Positions 34,261 to 46,790 of a stretch of DNA of 64,000 bases are shown here, piece after piece. Both the position numbers and the translations under genes were made by a program. The stretch is taken from the NCBI RefSeq assembly GCF_021869535.1, contig NW_026262593.1, positions 70,582,322 to 70,646,321 on the forward strand, in the 5' to 3' direction. The notes under the pieces are model-generated. The model searched no databases. It worked only from the letters and a program-made list of their open reading frames with translations, and had not been told where the DNA came from. This DNA comes from Mytilus californianus. Its lineage: Eukaryota > Mollusca > Bivalvia > Mytilida > Mytilidae. Within the stretch, counting starts at the first letter, position 1, and each line of letters begins with the position of its first letter.

Positions 34261-34904
34261 TATATATGTCAAATTCCTGTCTCTCTTCTAAGCTTTTATT
34301 TCAATTGGCATTAACTGAACACTAAAGCATAACACGATTACGGTGAATGACTGTAGGTTACGACTTTATTCATCAATACATTTATCTGCACTTCTACCCT
34401 TAATTGATAATTATTTATTTACTGTTATACAATCATATCACTTAGACATATGTGAGGATCATGTGACAAAAGTTTGTCAACTGATTATTGTAATTGAAAA
34501 GATTAATGAAAAATAAAATGGACTGTGTGTCATTTTACAGATAAAACTAGTCTCGGATGAAGGCCAACCGTATTTGTAAAAATGTCTGAATGCATCTGCC
34601 ATTTTTAAAGAGATATGATTTTTTTTTCTCTCGCAGGCCTACCATTTTTTTTTCAGGCAGGACTTACATTTTTTCTGTCTCGGGAATAACATTTTTGAAA
34701 ACTAAAATAAAAACTAAACTAATAATTCAAAATATAGAAAGAAGAACAATTTGTTTTTTCTTTAAAACTCAATGTTTTTAATTTTTACTTATTTTCTATG
34801 GAAAGTATTTTTTCTCACTTCCATTCGAGTTTGAAACAATTTATTTTCAGATGATGACATCTCCTTAATCGACGGAGATGATTCAAATCATACTGTCATA
34901 CTTA

Positions 34905-35110
34905 TTTCCCAATTATTGTTTTTAGCATAAATCAGGCCTTTGGTTTTGTCGTTTGAATGTCTTCTTTTGTTTCATGCTGACTATACCGTATTACGTTTAA
35001 GGTTTTGCTTTTCTCGTTGTTGAAGGCCGTACTAAGACTTGTAGTGGTTTACATCCTCTTAATTTTGTCTCTAGGGATTTCTCTTTTGACCACATCTCGA
35101 TCTTTTTATA
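34905..35110 (+). repeat. Mussel dispersed repeat A, diverged copy
   Basis: Blocks TAAATCAGGCC, TTTGTCGTTTGAATGTC, GTTGTTGAAGGCCGTAC and ACCACATCT occur in repeat A order. It sits upstream of ferroportin exon 1. Confidence 0.5.
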
Positions 35111-35734
35111 TATGTAGTGGGATTTAAAGGTAACGTAACTTACAAAAAATCTAGACATGGCACGGCTACCCGAATTTGTGTCATCATGATATGAAGCAAA
35201 TGAATGATAGAACGAGATATACTACTAAGTATGTACTATGTATAATTTTATGCATAGTCATAACGCATGCCTGTTTTTGATTATATAAAATTATCAAACC
35301 GGACACAGATTAAAGAACATACATAGCTTCGATTGTATAACGAGTTGAACAGGTGTGATAAAAAATGTTCTAAGAACATGAGTACAAGCCTCCTTTTGGC
35401 AGAGAACACTGCATTAATTCCATCATTAATTAGTAGCAGGCTAAACATCAATGTAAAAAATGACTCTCTATATAGAGGCGGAGCTTGTATGATTGGTATG
35501 CATATTTGTTTGCTACAGTTAAAATACCTGACTGTGTCATTTCAATTTTGAATTTTCTTATTGTTTTCAGCTTTGATTGTTATCTGAAAAAAAAAGAAAA
35601 AAGTTGTCTGTTGCTTAATAAATCATAAATGTTCTATGGTGGGTAGTTGTCATATTGTCAATCATACACATATTTTTGTTTAAATCGTAATACCATATTA
35701 CTTAATTTTACTTTCGGTTCTTAAGAGCAACACG

Positions 35735-35970
35735 TGGGTTGTCAAGTGATGAGCAGATTCTTTTGACTCTTCCGGAGAACACGAGATCATTACATGCTTG
35801 TAGTGTGGTTTATGTTGCACAGTCTAAAGCTTTCTGTTTTGTGTTTTATAGGCTGTTGCTTCTCTATTTGGTGTTTTTTTTTTCTCACACTGTCGTAGTC
35901 ATATTGTCTTTGACCTATGGATTGGAATATCCATTCGGTATCTTCCGTCTCTCTCTTTTATCTTAAATTT
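35735..35970 (+). repeat. Mussel dispersed repeat B
   Basis: It has a decayed upstream block and the downstream GTCGTAGTCATATTGTCTTTG and TCGGTATCTTCCGTC blocks. The 75-codon frame within is repeat-derived. Confidence 0.5.
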
Positions 35971-36171
35971 GATAGAATGATTGCAAAATGTTTCAGAGAT
36001 TAAAATAAATCTAATTCAGATTTAAAACCCGTATTTGCTATCACCTTTCAAAGGATAATTTCAGTGTTCTAATCTTATCTTTTTATGAAATCATAATTTT
36101 ACTGTCGTCAATTCATAGATTGAGTTTTAATTGTTCCGGACTTTGTCAGTCAATCACAACGTCTTTGGTTT

Positions 36172-38459
36172 CACTACAAACCAGTAAAAGTCTGAAATGG
36201 CCTATATTTGTACTCGACTGAACTGATTTTTACTCGACCAGTCTGAATTGGTCTGAAATTTACTTGATATTACTCGACTGTAGTCTGAACCATACTAAAC
36301 AGTCTGAACTTGTACTCGACCTTTACTCGACCAGTACTTAACCATTTTATACGAGTCTGAACCATACCCGACATAGTCTTAACCATTCTCGACCAAGTCT
36401 GAACCATGCTCGACCTAGTCTGAACCATACTCGACCTAGTCTGAACCATACTCGACCAAGTCTTAACCAACCTAGACCTATTTTTTGTATCTATCTATAT
36501 TATTTTTTCATTAATTTAGGAACTGTTATTCATATATATATATATATATATAAAATGTATATTACATTTAAAATTAAAATAAAACAAGGTGATCAAATTT
36601 CTGGTTGGATTAAAAAAATATCATGTAATAAATTAAGTTCGTTAAATGAATTTTCATATACATGATATCATGTTCACATTGATTTATGCATCAAAAATAC
36701 TATAACTTTCAACCATTATTCAAATATCTTAAATGTTATTCAATTTTTTTTTTATCAAAATATATATAAAATAGTATATAAAGCAACTTAATAAATGTTA
36801 GAATTGACACCTTTGTTTTGTAAAATCAAAAATTTAATATAATAATAATAATAAAACTTTCATCTTTTTATCCTTGATAACCTTTTAAAAAAGGAAATGT
36901 ATTCCAAAGTAGCAGTAGAAATTTATTTTAATTAAATTTAAATACGTTTTGTCAAAATTAAAGACATGGCATACAAGAAGCAGTTTAATGAGGTTTAATG
37001 GTTTAATTACCTCAGTACAGGTGTTTTACAGGTAAAAAGAAAACCATATTTTTCTTAAACTCGTGTATTACTTATCTAGTGAATTCAAAGGCCTTGTTAT
37101 TTAAGTTTTACAGGATGTTGTAATTTTCAATGGATGTTATTTAAAATTTATTACTCTCTGACCAGGTGTGATCTTTTTAATCAGTGTGCGTCAAGCAGGA
37201 TGTATTACTTTATAGTTTACCCCTAATCAGAAGAAAAATTTTATTCATTTCTTGAATTTTTTATCCCTTTTAAAATATATATATATCCCAAATTATGAAT
37301 AGGAATAGATATATTTCTGATATAAGGTTAAACAATGTCAGTGATTTTGTTGGCTGTTGTTACCTCATTAAAAAGATAGTTATATAACTATTGTATATAA
37401 CCATGAAACCTAAGTACAGAAAGTCACAGGACAGAAAGTCACAAATTTGATAGGACAAAAAGTCACAAATAATTTGTATACAATTGATTGAATATTTATG
37501 AGAAAGATCCTGAAATGTTTACTTTTTATGACACATATTCATTTTACAGTTTAGGAAATTGTTCATAAGACTTAATTTGATAAATAAAGATTTATAAAAT
37601 TTTAATCATGCAAAGGATATATTTCTTGGCACCATGAAGCCATTTAAGTACCAAGACATTGTAACATTTTGTTTTCTTAACAATTATTTGATCATTATTG
37701 ATATTGTTTCAAGAAAAATACAAAAATGTTTTTTTAAAAATAAGTGTTCTATTGTTCAAAGAAAAATAACCTCAAAACTGAATTGTGACTTTTTGTCCTG
37801 TGACTTTCTGTCCTACATTCGTTTTTATTTAGGAATTTAGGAAAATCAAGTTTTGTTTAAAAAAAAAACACATGCCAAACAAAAAACACCTTATTTTTAA
37901 TAAGGTTTTAATACCCTCAGTATAGGTGTGGTTTTCAGGTAAAACAAGTCTTTTATTTAACAAGACTCAGACTTTAAAATTAGATAATTTAACTATCTCG
38001 ATTTGCCAAATCTAAGAGAATCATGTATTATTAAAGAATGTAAAAAATGTTTTTATATATATCTTTTTTTAATTGTGGCTGTTGTCATGTAAGTTAAAGA
38101 GAAAGTTATTTAAACAATCAAAATTATAAAGCAGAGGTTATTTGGTAAAGTATGGTTCAGACTGGTCGAGTATTGTTCAGACCTTTGGTCGAGTATGGTT
38201 CAGACTGAAAAAATAGGTCGAGAGCTGGTCGAGTACTGGTCCAGACTGGGTTAAGACTGTTTCAGACTGGTCGAGTAATAGTTTAGACTATTTTCAATAG
38301 CAAAGATAAGGGTCAAGTACAAATCAGTACAGTCGAGTATGGTTAAGACTGGGTCGAGTAATATTAAGTAAAATTCAGACCAATTCAGACTGGTCGAGTA
38401 AAAATCAGTACAGTCGAGTACAGATATAGGCCATTTCAGACTTTTACTGGTTTGTAGTG
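36172..38459. mobile_element. CACTA-like non-autonomous transposon, 2288 bp
   Basis: The left terminus CACTACAAACCAGTAAAAGT is matched exactly by the reverse complement of the right terminus. The inverted repeat continues about 115 bp with roughly 95% identity. TTT flanks both ends (36169-36171 and 38460-38462), a 3-bp target duplication. Many subterminal units of about 21 bp (AGTCTGAACCATACTCGACC) fill about 36180-36480 and, inverted, 38150-38450. CACTA ends, 3-bp duplications and dense subterminal repeats are hallmarks of the CACTA/EnSpm superfamily. No transposase is encoded. Confidence 0.8.
37411..37817. mobile_element. Nested inverted-repeat element inside the CACTA-like element
   Basis: AGGACAGAAAGTCAC-type units occur at 37416-37442 and 37452-37466, and inverted as GTGACTTTTTGTCCT and GTGACTTTCTGTCCT at 37785-37814. 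The roughly 400-bp segment looks like a separate MITE inserted into the larger element. No clear target duplication. Confidence 0.6.
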
Positions 38460-38639
38460 TTTACGTTATAGAATTATAATATCTAGATTGCATTTGTTTC
38501 TAAAGCCGCAAAATGGCGGAGATATCATGGAATTGTTTAAGATCTTGACATTGCACTGCTGCTTGAAATATTTGAATTGTTTTGATTTGAATTCTCAATG
38601 TTTTATTCCATAGTATATCAATTATACCGTTGTATTTTT

Positions 38640-39043
38640 GATTTTGATGTTTTGTTCTATTGTTACACATTGTTTTGTTGTATTGCTAATTATTGCTTTG
38701 GTCTATTGCTACTTATTGTTTTGTTGTATTGCTACATATTGCTTTGTTGTATTGCTACACAATGTTGTGTTGTATTACTACATGTTGGTTTGTTGTTAAG
38801 CTGCATCTTGTTTTGTTGTATTACTACACATTGTTTTGTTGTTTTGCTACACATTAGTTTGTTGTATTGCTACACATTGTTTTGTTGGATAGTTACACAT
38901 TGCTTTGCTGTATTGCTACACATTGTTTTGTTGTTTAGTTACACATTGCTTTGTTGTATTGCTACACATTGCTTTGTTGTATTGATACACATTGTTTTGT
39001 TATAATGCTACAAACTGTTTTGTTGTATTTCTACACATTGTTT
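38640..39043 (+). repeat. 23-bp minisatellite, left part (about 17 copies)
   Basis: TTGTTGTATTGCTACACATT-type units repeat with a 23-bp period (for example TATTGCT at 38704, 38727, 38750). The period is not a multiple of three, yet a 135-codon frame stays open because stop codons are absent from the unit. The peptide is a Cys/Leu/Val/Tyr-rich repeat and is not considered a gene. Confidence 0.85.
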
Positions 39044-41249
39044 GGTCCGAGGACACGGTTATCGTCCTTAGATTTTCGTTGTCTTACAAATATAGTCCCT
39101 AGTGTGGACAGTATATAACTTGCAAATTTTTTTCATACACTTTCCAAATTTATTTCTTTATATTTCATGCATGCAATATTTAGTAAAGGGATGAAATTAC
39201 ATGTTAAAAAAGTTTGGGTGCTGAATCTTCATGTTAAGTAGTGATTTGGTCCAGTTCAAAAAGGTCAAAAACTAGTATGTCTGAAGCTGTCAAACTGAAT
39301 TTTAGACTCCTTTAACATAGAATTGTCAATATTTTGAGTTAGAGTTGGTAGACTTTTCTATAGTTGTGATATTATTTGTCCCAATAGTAGTACACTACAC
39401 TGTAAAAATCTTTTTGAGATAGAGCAGGTGCGATTTTTTTAATTTGAATTTATTGTCTAAAAGAAATGCACTACGAAATAACTGTGTTCTTGGGCCTAAG
39501 AGATGAATTCAGGAAATGTAGATTCTGTACTTTTGCAACTTCCCTGAATGGTTTACTGGTTTCAATTTATCAAACTCAATAAAAGTAAAGGATTTAAATC
39601 TTTATTTGAAAGAAATTCTGTTAAAATGTCCCATTTTGGAATTATACGTCTAAAATAAGCATCCTAAAGCAGCTTCCATTTTTAAGCCTAAGAGGCATGC
39701 TGATTTTCTATCTGACAGCTTTTCATGCTTTGATATTTGTGTTTCTATGATTAATTCAAATTTTATTAACCATTTGTGAACTCTGAATATAGAGAAAAGT
39801 AGATTATCACAGAAAAAAAAGTGCAAAATGCGTTGTATTTAGGCCCTGGTCGAACGGCCTGTTTGATGTATGTGAAATGTGAAGAGCTTTGTACATACAA
39901 TTTGTAGTCCATCATAAATATTTCACTAAATCTGTAAAAAAAGCACTTGACAATGGTCTGTGCACCTCATCCATTTCATATACTATCTTTATTTTCTTCT
40001 GTAGGATAGCATGTGGTTCAAATATATGCCAGTTGAGACTAAAACTACATGCAAGTTTTCCATTGAAAAGTGAAAAAAACTTTGCATCAGACCATACTGT
40101 CTGCAAAAAAAGTTGAATGCAAGAGTCCTTTTGCAATAAGACTTCTTATATCATGACATCTTAGCATAGAAATGAGCAAAAAGTAACAAATTTCCATTTC
40201 TTATAGCTTCTGTATGCAATTCTATATGTAAATATGTGCTACGGCCTAAATTGACTCTAAATAATGTTCAGTCTTACATGGCCTAAGACCATTTTATACT
40301 CATGTGGTATGCTTTTTGTAACTTTTCTTTCCATTTAAAGTACATTTAATATATATGGAAGAATAATTTATGGTAAAACAACTTCGAAAAATTTCAAATT
40401 GGTTGAAAAAAATGCATGTTTATGTAAGGCTCCCCTTAATTTTAAAATCTCAGTATATATCAGGCGCAGGCTCATATAAATTTGACTTTTGAATAATTGT
40501 AATAAATGTGATAGATCAAATGAGTGTTCAGTTGCTTTTAATACTTAATTTATTATATTCAAGAGCATTTAAAAAGCAAATTTTTGCAATATTTAAATTT
40601 TTCAAGCCCAAATATTGATAGTTGAAATTATTTGATTTAAACGTCAAAATTAAACATCCAAATTTCAATATTAAAATAGCCATTGTTTCTATGATATATA
40701 TCCTTTGGCCATGAAACTTAACCAACTATCTTATAATTCCCTAAGCTTAGGTCATGCAAAGTTTTATTAGAATTGGACTAGTCTTTCTATACTATTAGGT
40801 CCGAGGACACAGTTATCGTCCTTAGATTTTCGTTGTCTTACAAATATAGTCCCTAGTGTGGACAGTGTATAACTTGCAAATTTTTTTCATACACTTTCCA
40901 AATTTATTTCTTTATATTTTATGCATGGAATATTAAGTAAAGGGATGAAATTATATGTTAAAAAAGTTTGGGTGCTGAATCTTTATGTTAAGTAGTGATT
41001 TGGTCCAGTTCAAAAAGGTCAAAAACTAGTATGTCTGAAGCTGTCAAACTGAATTTTAGACCCCTTTAACATAGAATTGTCAATATTTTGAGTTAGAGTT
41101 GGTAGACTTTTCTATAATTTTGATATTATTTGTCCCAATAGTAGTACACTACACTGTAAAAATCTTTTTGAGATAGAGCAGGTGCGATTTTTTTAATTTG
41201 AATTTATTGTCTAAAAGAAATGCACTACGAAATAACTGTGTTCTCGGGC
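39044..41249. mobile_element. Composite element bounded by two 452-bp direct repeats
   Basis: The repeats at 39044-39495 and 40798-41249 are the same length and about 97% identical. Each starts GGTCCGAGGACAC and ends GTGTTCTYGGGC, so each has its own inverted ends (CCGAGRACACAGTTAT). Between them lie 1302 bp without a recognisable gene. TGTTT precedes the first copy and follows the second (39039-39043, 41250-41254). The same 23-bp minisatellite lies on both outer sides, so the whole unit appears inserted within it. Confidence 0.7.
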
Positions 41250-41412
41250 TGTTTGTTGTTTGTTGTATTACTACACGTTGTTTTGTTGTATTGCTACACA
41301 TTGCTTTGTTGTATTGCTACACATGTTTTGTTGTATTGCTACACATTGTTTTTGTATTGCTATACATTGTTTTGTTGTATAGTTACACATTGTTTTGTTG
41401 TATTACTACACA
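41250..41412 (+). repeat. 23-bp minisatellite, right part
   Basis: About 6 to 7 units of the same TTGTTGTATTGCTACACA repeat as at 38640-39043, resuming after the composite element. The open frames here are repeat-derived. Confidence 0.85.
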
Positions 41413-41420
41413 TACCTTAG

Positions 41421-42803
41421 TACGGAAGCGTATTAGCGCCACACAACTTTTTTTTAATATTTCTTCCTATGTTTGCGTTATAACGCAAACCTTTGCGATA
41501 TAACGCAAACATTTGCGTTATAACGCTTTACCTTTTGCGTTATAACGCAAACCTTTGCGATAAAACGCAAACCTTTGCGTTATAACGCAAACATTTGCGA
41601 AATAACGCAAACCTTTTGAGTTATAACGCAAACCTTTGCGATATAACGCAAACATCTTGATTTCAATTATTCATTAAGTTTTGTATATTTGTCCGTCTGT
41701 CATTAATTTCGGTTTTGATTTACTATAGTATATAATAAAAGAACCATAAATACAAGGCCAAATCATTATAATAGATATGCATAGGAATAAGGGAATACTT
41801 GAAGTGCCATTATACATAAATTAAGAATGATTTGTGCATCAGAACATATAATTTAACAAGAAAATAGATATGGTATAGGCAAATTTTAATTGAAAGAGCA
41901 AAAATAATGTCATACAATTGTGAAACTTTCAAGTCAAATAGACAAAATGATCTTTCTTCTTTAAAATGAATTATTAATAAAGAAACGTTTTTTTTTAAAT
42001 TTTGATGCAAGAAATCTTTTTTTTTACATCTCAAAATATGATAAAGATTCTTTGATAGAAAGTCATAGAATTTTCATTTCAATCTAGTGAAGTAACTTTA
42101 AGATGCTTGGGTAGCAATTTGAATGGAGAAAACATAATTTTAATAATAAAACATCTTCATTTTATTGCAAAATGGTAGCTTGTTTGGATCTCACCAACCG
42201 TACACAATCCTCAAACGAGAGCTTACTTTCCAAGTATATTTATATTTTGCTATAGCTGTATTAGCAGGGTTGATTTTTTATATTCTTCGATATAACTTTA
42301 ATTTACTAAATTTTCTTTGTAATATATATTATCATGTATATAATTTATGGGACCCTTTATAGCTTGCTGTTCGGTGTGAGCCAAGGCTTCGTGTAGAAGA
42401 CAATATTTTGACCTATAGTGGTTTACTTTTAGAAATTGTGACTTAGATGGAGATTTGTTTCATTGACATTCATATCACATCTTCTTTATATCTAATATCA
42501 TAATCATGATTAGTAAATGATATGTTCAAAATATTCAAGCATTTTACTTTGCAATAAGTACAAAGGGGGATAAATTTTAATATATGCAGCCTCCTCCATT
42601 TATAACTGCTGCTTCCTTTGAATCTCAAATAAGAAATAAGATAAAACAAAGGTTTGCGTTATAACGCAAAAGGTTTGCGTTATATCGCAAAGGTTTGCGT
42701 TATAACGCACAGGTTTGCGTTATATCGCAAAGGTTTGCGTTATAAAGCAAACATAGGAAAAAATATTAAAAAAAAAGTTGTGTGGCGCTAATACGCTTCC
42801 GTA
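41421..42803. mobile_element. Transposon-like element with palindrome-array ends, 1383 bp
   Basis: The left end TACGGAAGCGTATTAGCGCC is exactly inverted at the right end (GGCGCTAATACGCTTCCGTA). CCTTAG flanks both ends (41415-41420, 42804-42809). Inside each end lies an array of TTTGCGTTATAACGCAAA, itself an 18-bp perfect palindrome, at about 41473-41655 and 42652-42755. No transposase is visible. The class is unknown; a 6-bp (or TA-extended 8-bp) duplication would be compatible with several superfamilies. Confidence 0.8.
42345..42490 (+). repeat. Mussel dispersed repeat A inside the palindrome-array element
   Basis: Blocks GGGACCCTTTATAGCTTGCTG, TTGACCTATAGTGG and TTCATATCACATCTTC are in repeat A order. 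It was either captured by, or inserted into, the surrounding element. Confidence 0.55.
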
Positions 42804-43674
42804 CCTTAGCATTATCAAACTGACAGATTTTCTTTATTCCAACATACAGCTTGAATTAATTTTTTAAATATCGTTTCTCCAGCATACTGAAATTCTTTGA
42901 AATCCACAAAATTTACAATGCTGTCTTATTCCCTACATGGATACACCGGAATTCATGGCCTTAAATTCACTATTTCATGGTATTTATGCGCATGATTAGA
43001 TATTCATATTATGATATATAGTAAAATATGATACATTTCGGTTAGACATCTACAGAGTCATTATTTTTTATTCTAACGAACGTACGTAGTTACTATGCTT
43101 GTAATACAGTTAAAACAATAATCATATATTATTCTTTCATTGGCCTAAATTTCTTTAAACTAAGCTATAAAAATCAGTAGTTTTGCAATTGAATTTCCTT
43201 TTTTTGTTTTGTTTAGTAGTTCTTATTTCAAGCTTTTGAACATTGAACATGAATGTATAATAACTTACTGTTCTATTCAGATGCAAATACTACATGTTAT
43301 CACTGGGTTAATTTAAACAATTTACCTTAATAAAACTGTGTTTATTCATATACATGTAAGCATACAATGTATCGTAGTATAATATAATAGACCTGACTGT
43401 TTGATTGAAAACGATATAAGAAAGAAATCAAGTTAATGGTATATATATTTTTGGGGGACTTTTCGTCCTTTGTCTTTTATCCACGATACAGTACTACATG
43501 TGAGCATGTGTCACAAAGAACAAGGTAAGATCAAACATCTACAAATGAAATGTGATCTTGAATTAACATACTTTATGCAATGAGCAGAAACATGAATGAC
43601 AAATGGAATATAGAATATCATTTTTATTAAGGTATCTGTTATCGCCTTCAGTTGCCTATTAAAATATATATGCC

Positions 43675-44105
43675 CCCAATGCTGATTGGGGAATAGAAAT
43701 ATGGTCACTCTTGGACTTCTTCCGACCGGAAGTAAAATCCCTTGCCAAAGTGTTCGTTTGGCTATGCAGGATGTAAAAGTACGCTGCCACGTCCGGTCAG
43801 AATGGGAACGTTAAATATGATGCCTCATCTAGAGAGTGCCACAATCTCTGCACATTACAATTACAATAATCATTGTAACAACTCTTAGAGGGGTCCGTAT
43901 GTGGCATGTTGCAAGACAAAAATTGTTGTCCCTATCCAATATATCCTCATTTTCCTGATCAGTCCAAATTTCCCCGACTTTCATCCCGGACGGCTTCTAA
44001 AACAGGACATACCTATTGTATGTATTGTTAGTTTGTTCTCGGCCTGGATATACATGAAATATTTGCCACTGGACGTTAAGCAATAAACACTTAATCAATA
44101 ACCAA
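43675..44105 (+). repeat. About 400-bp repeat J, copy 1
   Basis: Shared blocks with 51770-52185: ATTAGAAATAT-like start, CACGTCCGGTCA, GAGGGGTCCGTA, then TTGCCACTGGACGTTAAGCA near the end. A more decayed copy is at 53570-53900 and a 3' fragment at 58640-58780. Confidence 0.7.
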
Positions 44106-44984
44106 TCTGCTTTTTAAAGTCAGTTGCCTTCTTTAACACAAGAATGATTATAACAACATTATGAATATGTGCTTATTAGTATTTAATGAAGGCCGTATGG
44201 TGTGCTATGTTTTCAATTCCATCCGTGTCCTTAGGTTTTTTTGGTGGATACATGTAGTTGTCTCATTGGATATCATGCTATGTCTCCTTGTTGTTATTCG
44301 TGTTTCTACAGATGAAATAATAAAAAAATGCAGGTTTGAAAAATTCACCAAAATCATTTAATTTGTTGATAAATGGAATAGAGATCATTGGGATAAGGGT
44401 ATTACTAAAAACGAACGACCTGATGTATGCTTAAAATAATTAAACGAGAAAAAAAATGAGAATGCTTGAGCTATGCTTCAATCTTTATGATCCGTTAGGG
44501 GACGGTCTTCTTGATATAGGGAGGAGGTAAGGGTTAGGAGGATTTCCCCGGATTTATCATTTATTTTCATCTGTTGCTATCAATGCTTTTTTCCCGCGGC
44601 TTTGCTGTTCGAACATTTATTTCCACTTTTGTTCACAATAATTTGAATCCTGCATTTTGTGTTCCAGAATATTCCATTCCATCCTGTCTAGTACAAAGGT
44701 AGTATTTAAATTCAGTTCTGACCAGGTCAATTTGTTCATTTATAAAATCCCTCCTTTTTTTCCCGAAAATTAAATGATCGCCCCTTAGTTTCGTACTGAT
44801 GGACATATTGGTGGTATATGTAGGCATTCTCACTTAGCTGTTTTATGAAAACGTATGTGATTGGAAATTTAAAAATCTAACCTTATTGTGCTATATATTA
44901 TAATCGTCAAATATGAATATTGACGAAGAGAAGGACGTTTTACATTGTATGTGAGCCATTTTTAAAGCAAGGTCAAAGAATAAA

Positions 44985-45125
44985 GTGATTATTGATGGAT
45001 ACCAGGCTAAATATTTTGTTCGCCAGACGCTCGTTTCGTCTACAAAAGACTCATCAGTGACGTAAGAATAAAAAAAGTTAAAAGGCCAAATAAAGTACGG
45101 AGTTAAAAGCATTGATCACCCAAAC
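44985..45125 (+). repeat. Mussel dispersed repeat D, copy 2
   Basis: Contains TTCGCCAGACGCTCGTTTCG, TACAAAAGACTCATCAGTGACG and GGCCAAATAAAGTACGG, as at 33795. Confidence 0.65.
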
Positions 45126-45362
45126 TTCTGAAATGTATGCATTTAATAAGTTATACTTTAAAATGTCTTCTAAATGAAACATTATCAAACTTTAAAAAAG
45201 GTAAAGAAATAAAAATTAAAACCAAAATTTTCATGGATCTTCCATCAACATTAAATGCTCCAAATAACAGTAAACTTTCAGATATGACATGAGGTATAAG
45301 AAATCTTCTGATGGGTTTTCGAGCTCATGAATATGTGTCGGGCTTAAATTCTAGAACCTCCC

Positions 45363-46581
45363 TTTTTAGCTCACCTGGCCCAAAGGGCCAAGTGAGCCAT
45401 TCTCATCAATTGGCGTCCGTCGTCCGTCGTCCGTTAACTTTACAAAAATCTTCTCCTCTGAAACTACTGGGCCAAAGTTAACCAAACTTAGCCACAATCA
45501 TCATTGGGGTATCTAGTTTGAAAAATGTGTCCGACGACCCGGCCCGCCAACCAAGTTGGCCGCCATGGCTAAAAATAGAACATAGGCGTAAAATGTAGAT
45601 TTTGGCTTATATCTCTGAAACTAAAGCATTTAAGGCAAATCTGACACGGGGTAAAATTGTTTATCAGGTCAAGATCAAAAATGTGTCCGATGACCCTGCT
45701 TGCCAAAAAAGATGGTCGACATGGCAAAAAATAGAACATATGGGGTAAAATGCAAGATTTGTCTATTATTCTGATAACCGTTATAAAAAGAGGAAATCTG
45801 AAGAGGGTAAAATTGTTCAAAATGTTGAGCTCTACCAATTATCCATATACGTCAAAACTGTAAGACAATTTCCTGTAGGAGTTTTTGCCCTTAAATGACA
45901 AATTTTACCACTTTTTTCGATTTTTGCCTATTGTCATATCTTGAAAACTATAAAAGATAGAGAGAAACTTTAAATTGCAAAAATGATCAGCAGGACAAGT
46001 TCTACAAATAAGTCTTATGGTTGAAATTAGAGTTGTTTCCCTTTGATGCCGATTTGTACAATTTTTTTTGCGTTTTTGTCTTATATCTTAAAACTTATAA
46101 TAGATAGAAAGAAACTTAAATATACAAAAATGAGCAGCAAGACAAGATCTACAATTAAGACAAATGGCAGAATTTGTCCAACGACTCCTTATTGGAGTTA
46201 TTGCCCTTTAATTATGATTTTTACCATATTTTTGGCGTTTTTCCTTGTATGATATTAATTATAATAGATAGACGGAAACTTAAATAATCAAAAATGATAA
46301 GCAAGACGAGAGCTACTAACAAGTCAAATTTTGCAGATATAATAAGTAGACTGTTACTCTTTATAGGAGTTTTTATGCCCTCTTTTGTGTTTAGAGCAAA
46401 AGCTAAATAAGATCATGAAGATAGAGAGAAACTAAACTTCCATGATCAGCAATATTAGATACAAAAAAAAAACAGAGATTTTTGTCATTAATTCTATTCT
46501 CGTCTACAATGTTGGAGAGTGTCCCCTGTTGAATATGCATATAGACCAAGGTGAGCGACACAGGCTCTTGAGAGCCTCTAC
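45363..46581 (+). mobile_element. AGCTCACCTGG element, full-length copy, about 1.2 kb
   Basis: It begins TTTAGCTCACCTGGCCCAAA with a strong subterminal hairpin (GCTCACCTGGCCC / GGGCCAAGTGAGC). It carries the CGTCCGTCGTCCGT block, several diverged internal units (ACTTTAAAT.GCAAAAATGA.CAGCA.GACAAG), and ends CCAAGGTGAGCGACACAGGC. The edges form a short imperfect inverted repeat. I know this sequence as a widespread bivalve element. Open frames inside are short and not coding. Confidence 0.75.
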
Positions 46582-46609
46582 TTAAATGTTTTTATCCATG
46601 ACTTCTCAA

Positions 46610-46790
46610 TTAGATTGTTTCATATTTTTCATGTCGGGACCTTTTTTGATCGAGTGTACGGTATGAGTTTTACTCATTGTTGAAGGCCACACGGTTGCCT
46701 ATAATCGAATTTGCTTAAATCCACTTCATTTGAACTTTGGTCGATAGCAGTCTCATTTGCAATCATACCATATCTCCTTATTTTCATATT
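46610..46790 (+). repeat. Mussel dispersed repeat A, partial
   Basis: Blocks TTGTTGAAGGCCACACGGTTG, TCTCATTTGCAATCATACC and ATATCTCCTTA follow repeat A order. Confidence 0.55.

Noticed and set aside
38545..38570. Possible iron-responsive element loop (CAGTGC on the minus strand)
   Set aside because: The flanking five bases do not pair (AGCAG against AATGT), and the site is 4.4 kb upstream of the ferroportin start exon.
38598..39005. 135-codon plus-strand open frame rich in Cys, Leu, Val and Tyr
   Set aside because: It is a direct translation of the 23-bp TTGTTGTATTGCTACACA minisatellite; the unit has no stop codons on this strand. No start context, domain or splice signal supports a gene.
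39044..41249. Classical LTR retrotransposon
   Set aside because: The direct repeats do not start TG or end CA, no tRNA primer-binding site or polypurine tract is seen next to them, and the interior has no gag or pol frame. It is kept as a composite or LTR-like element.
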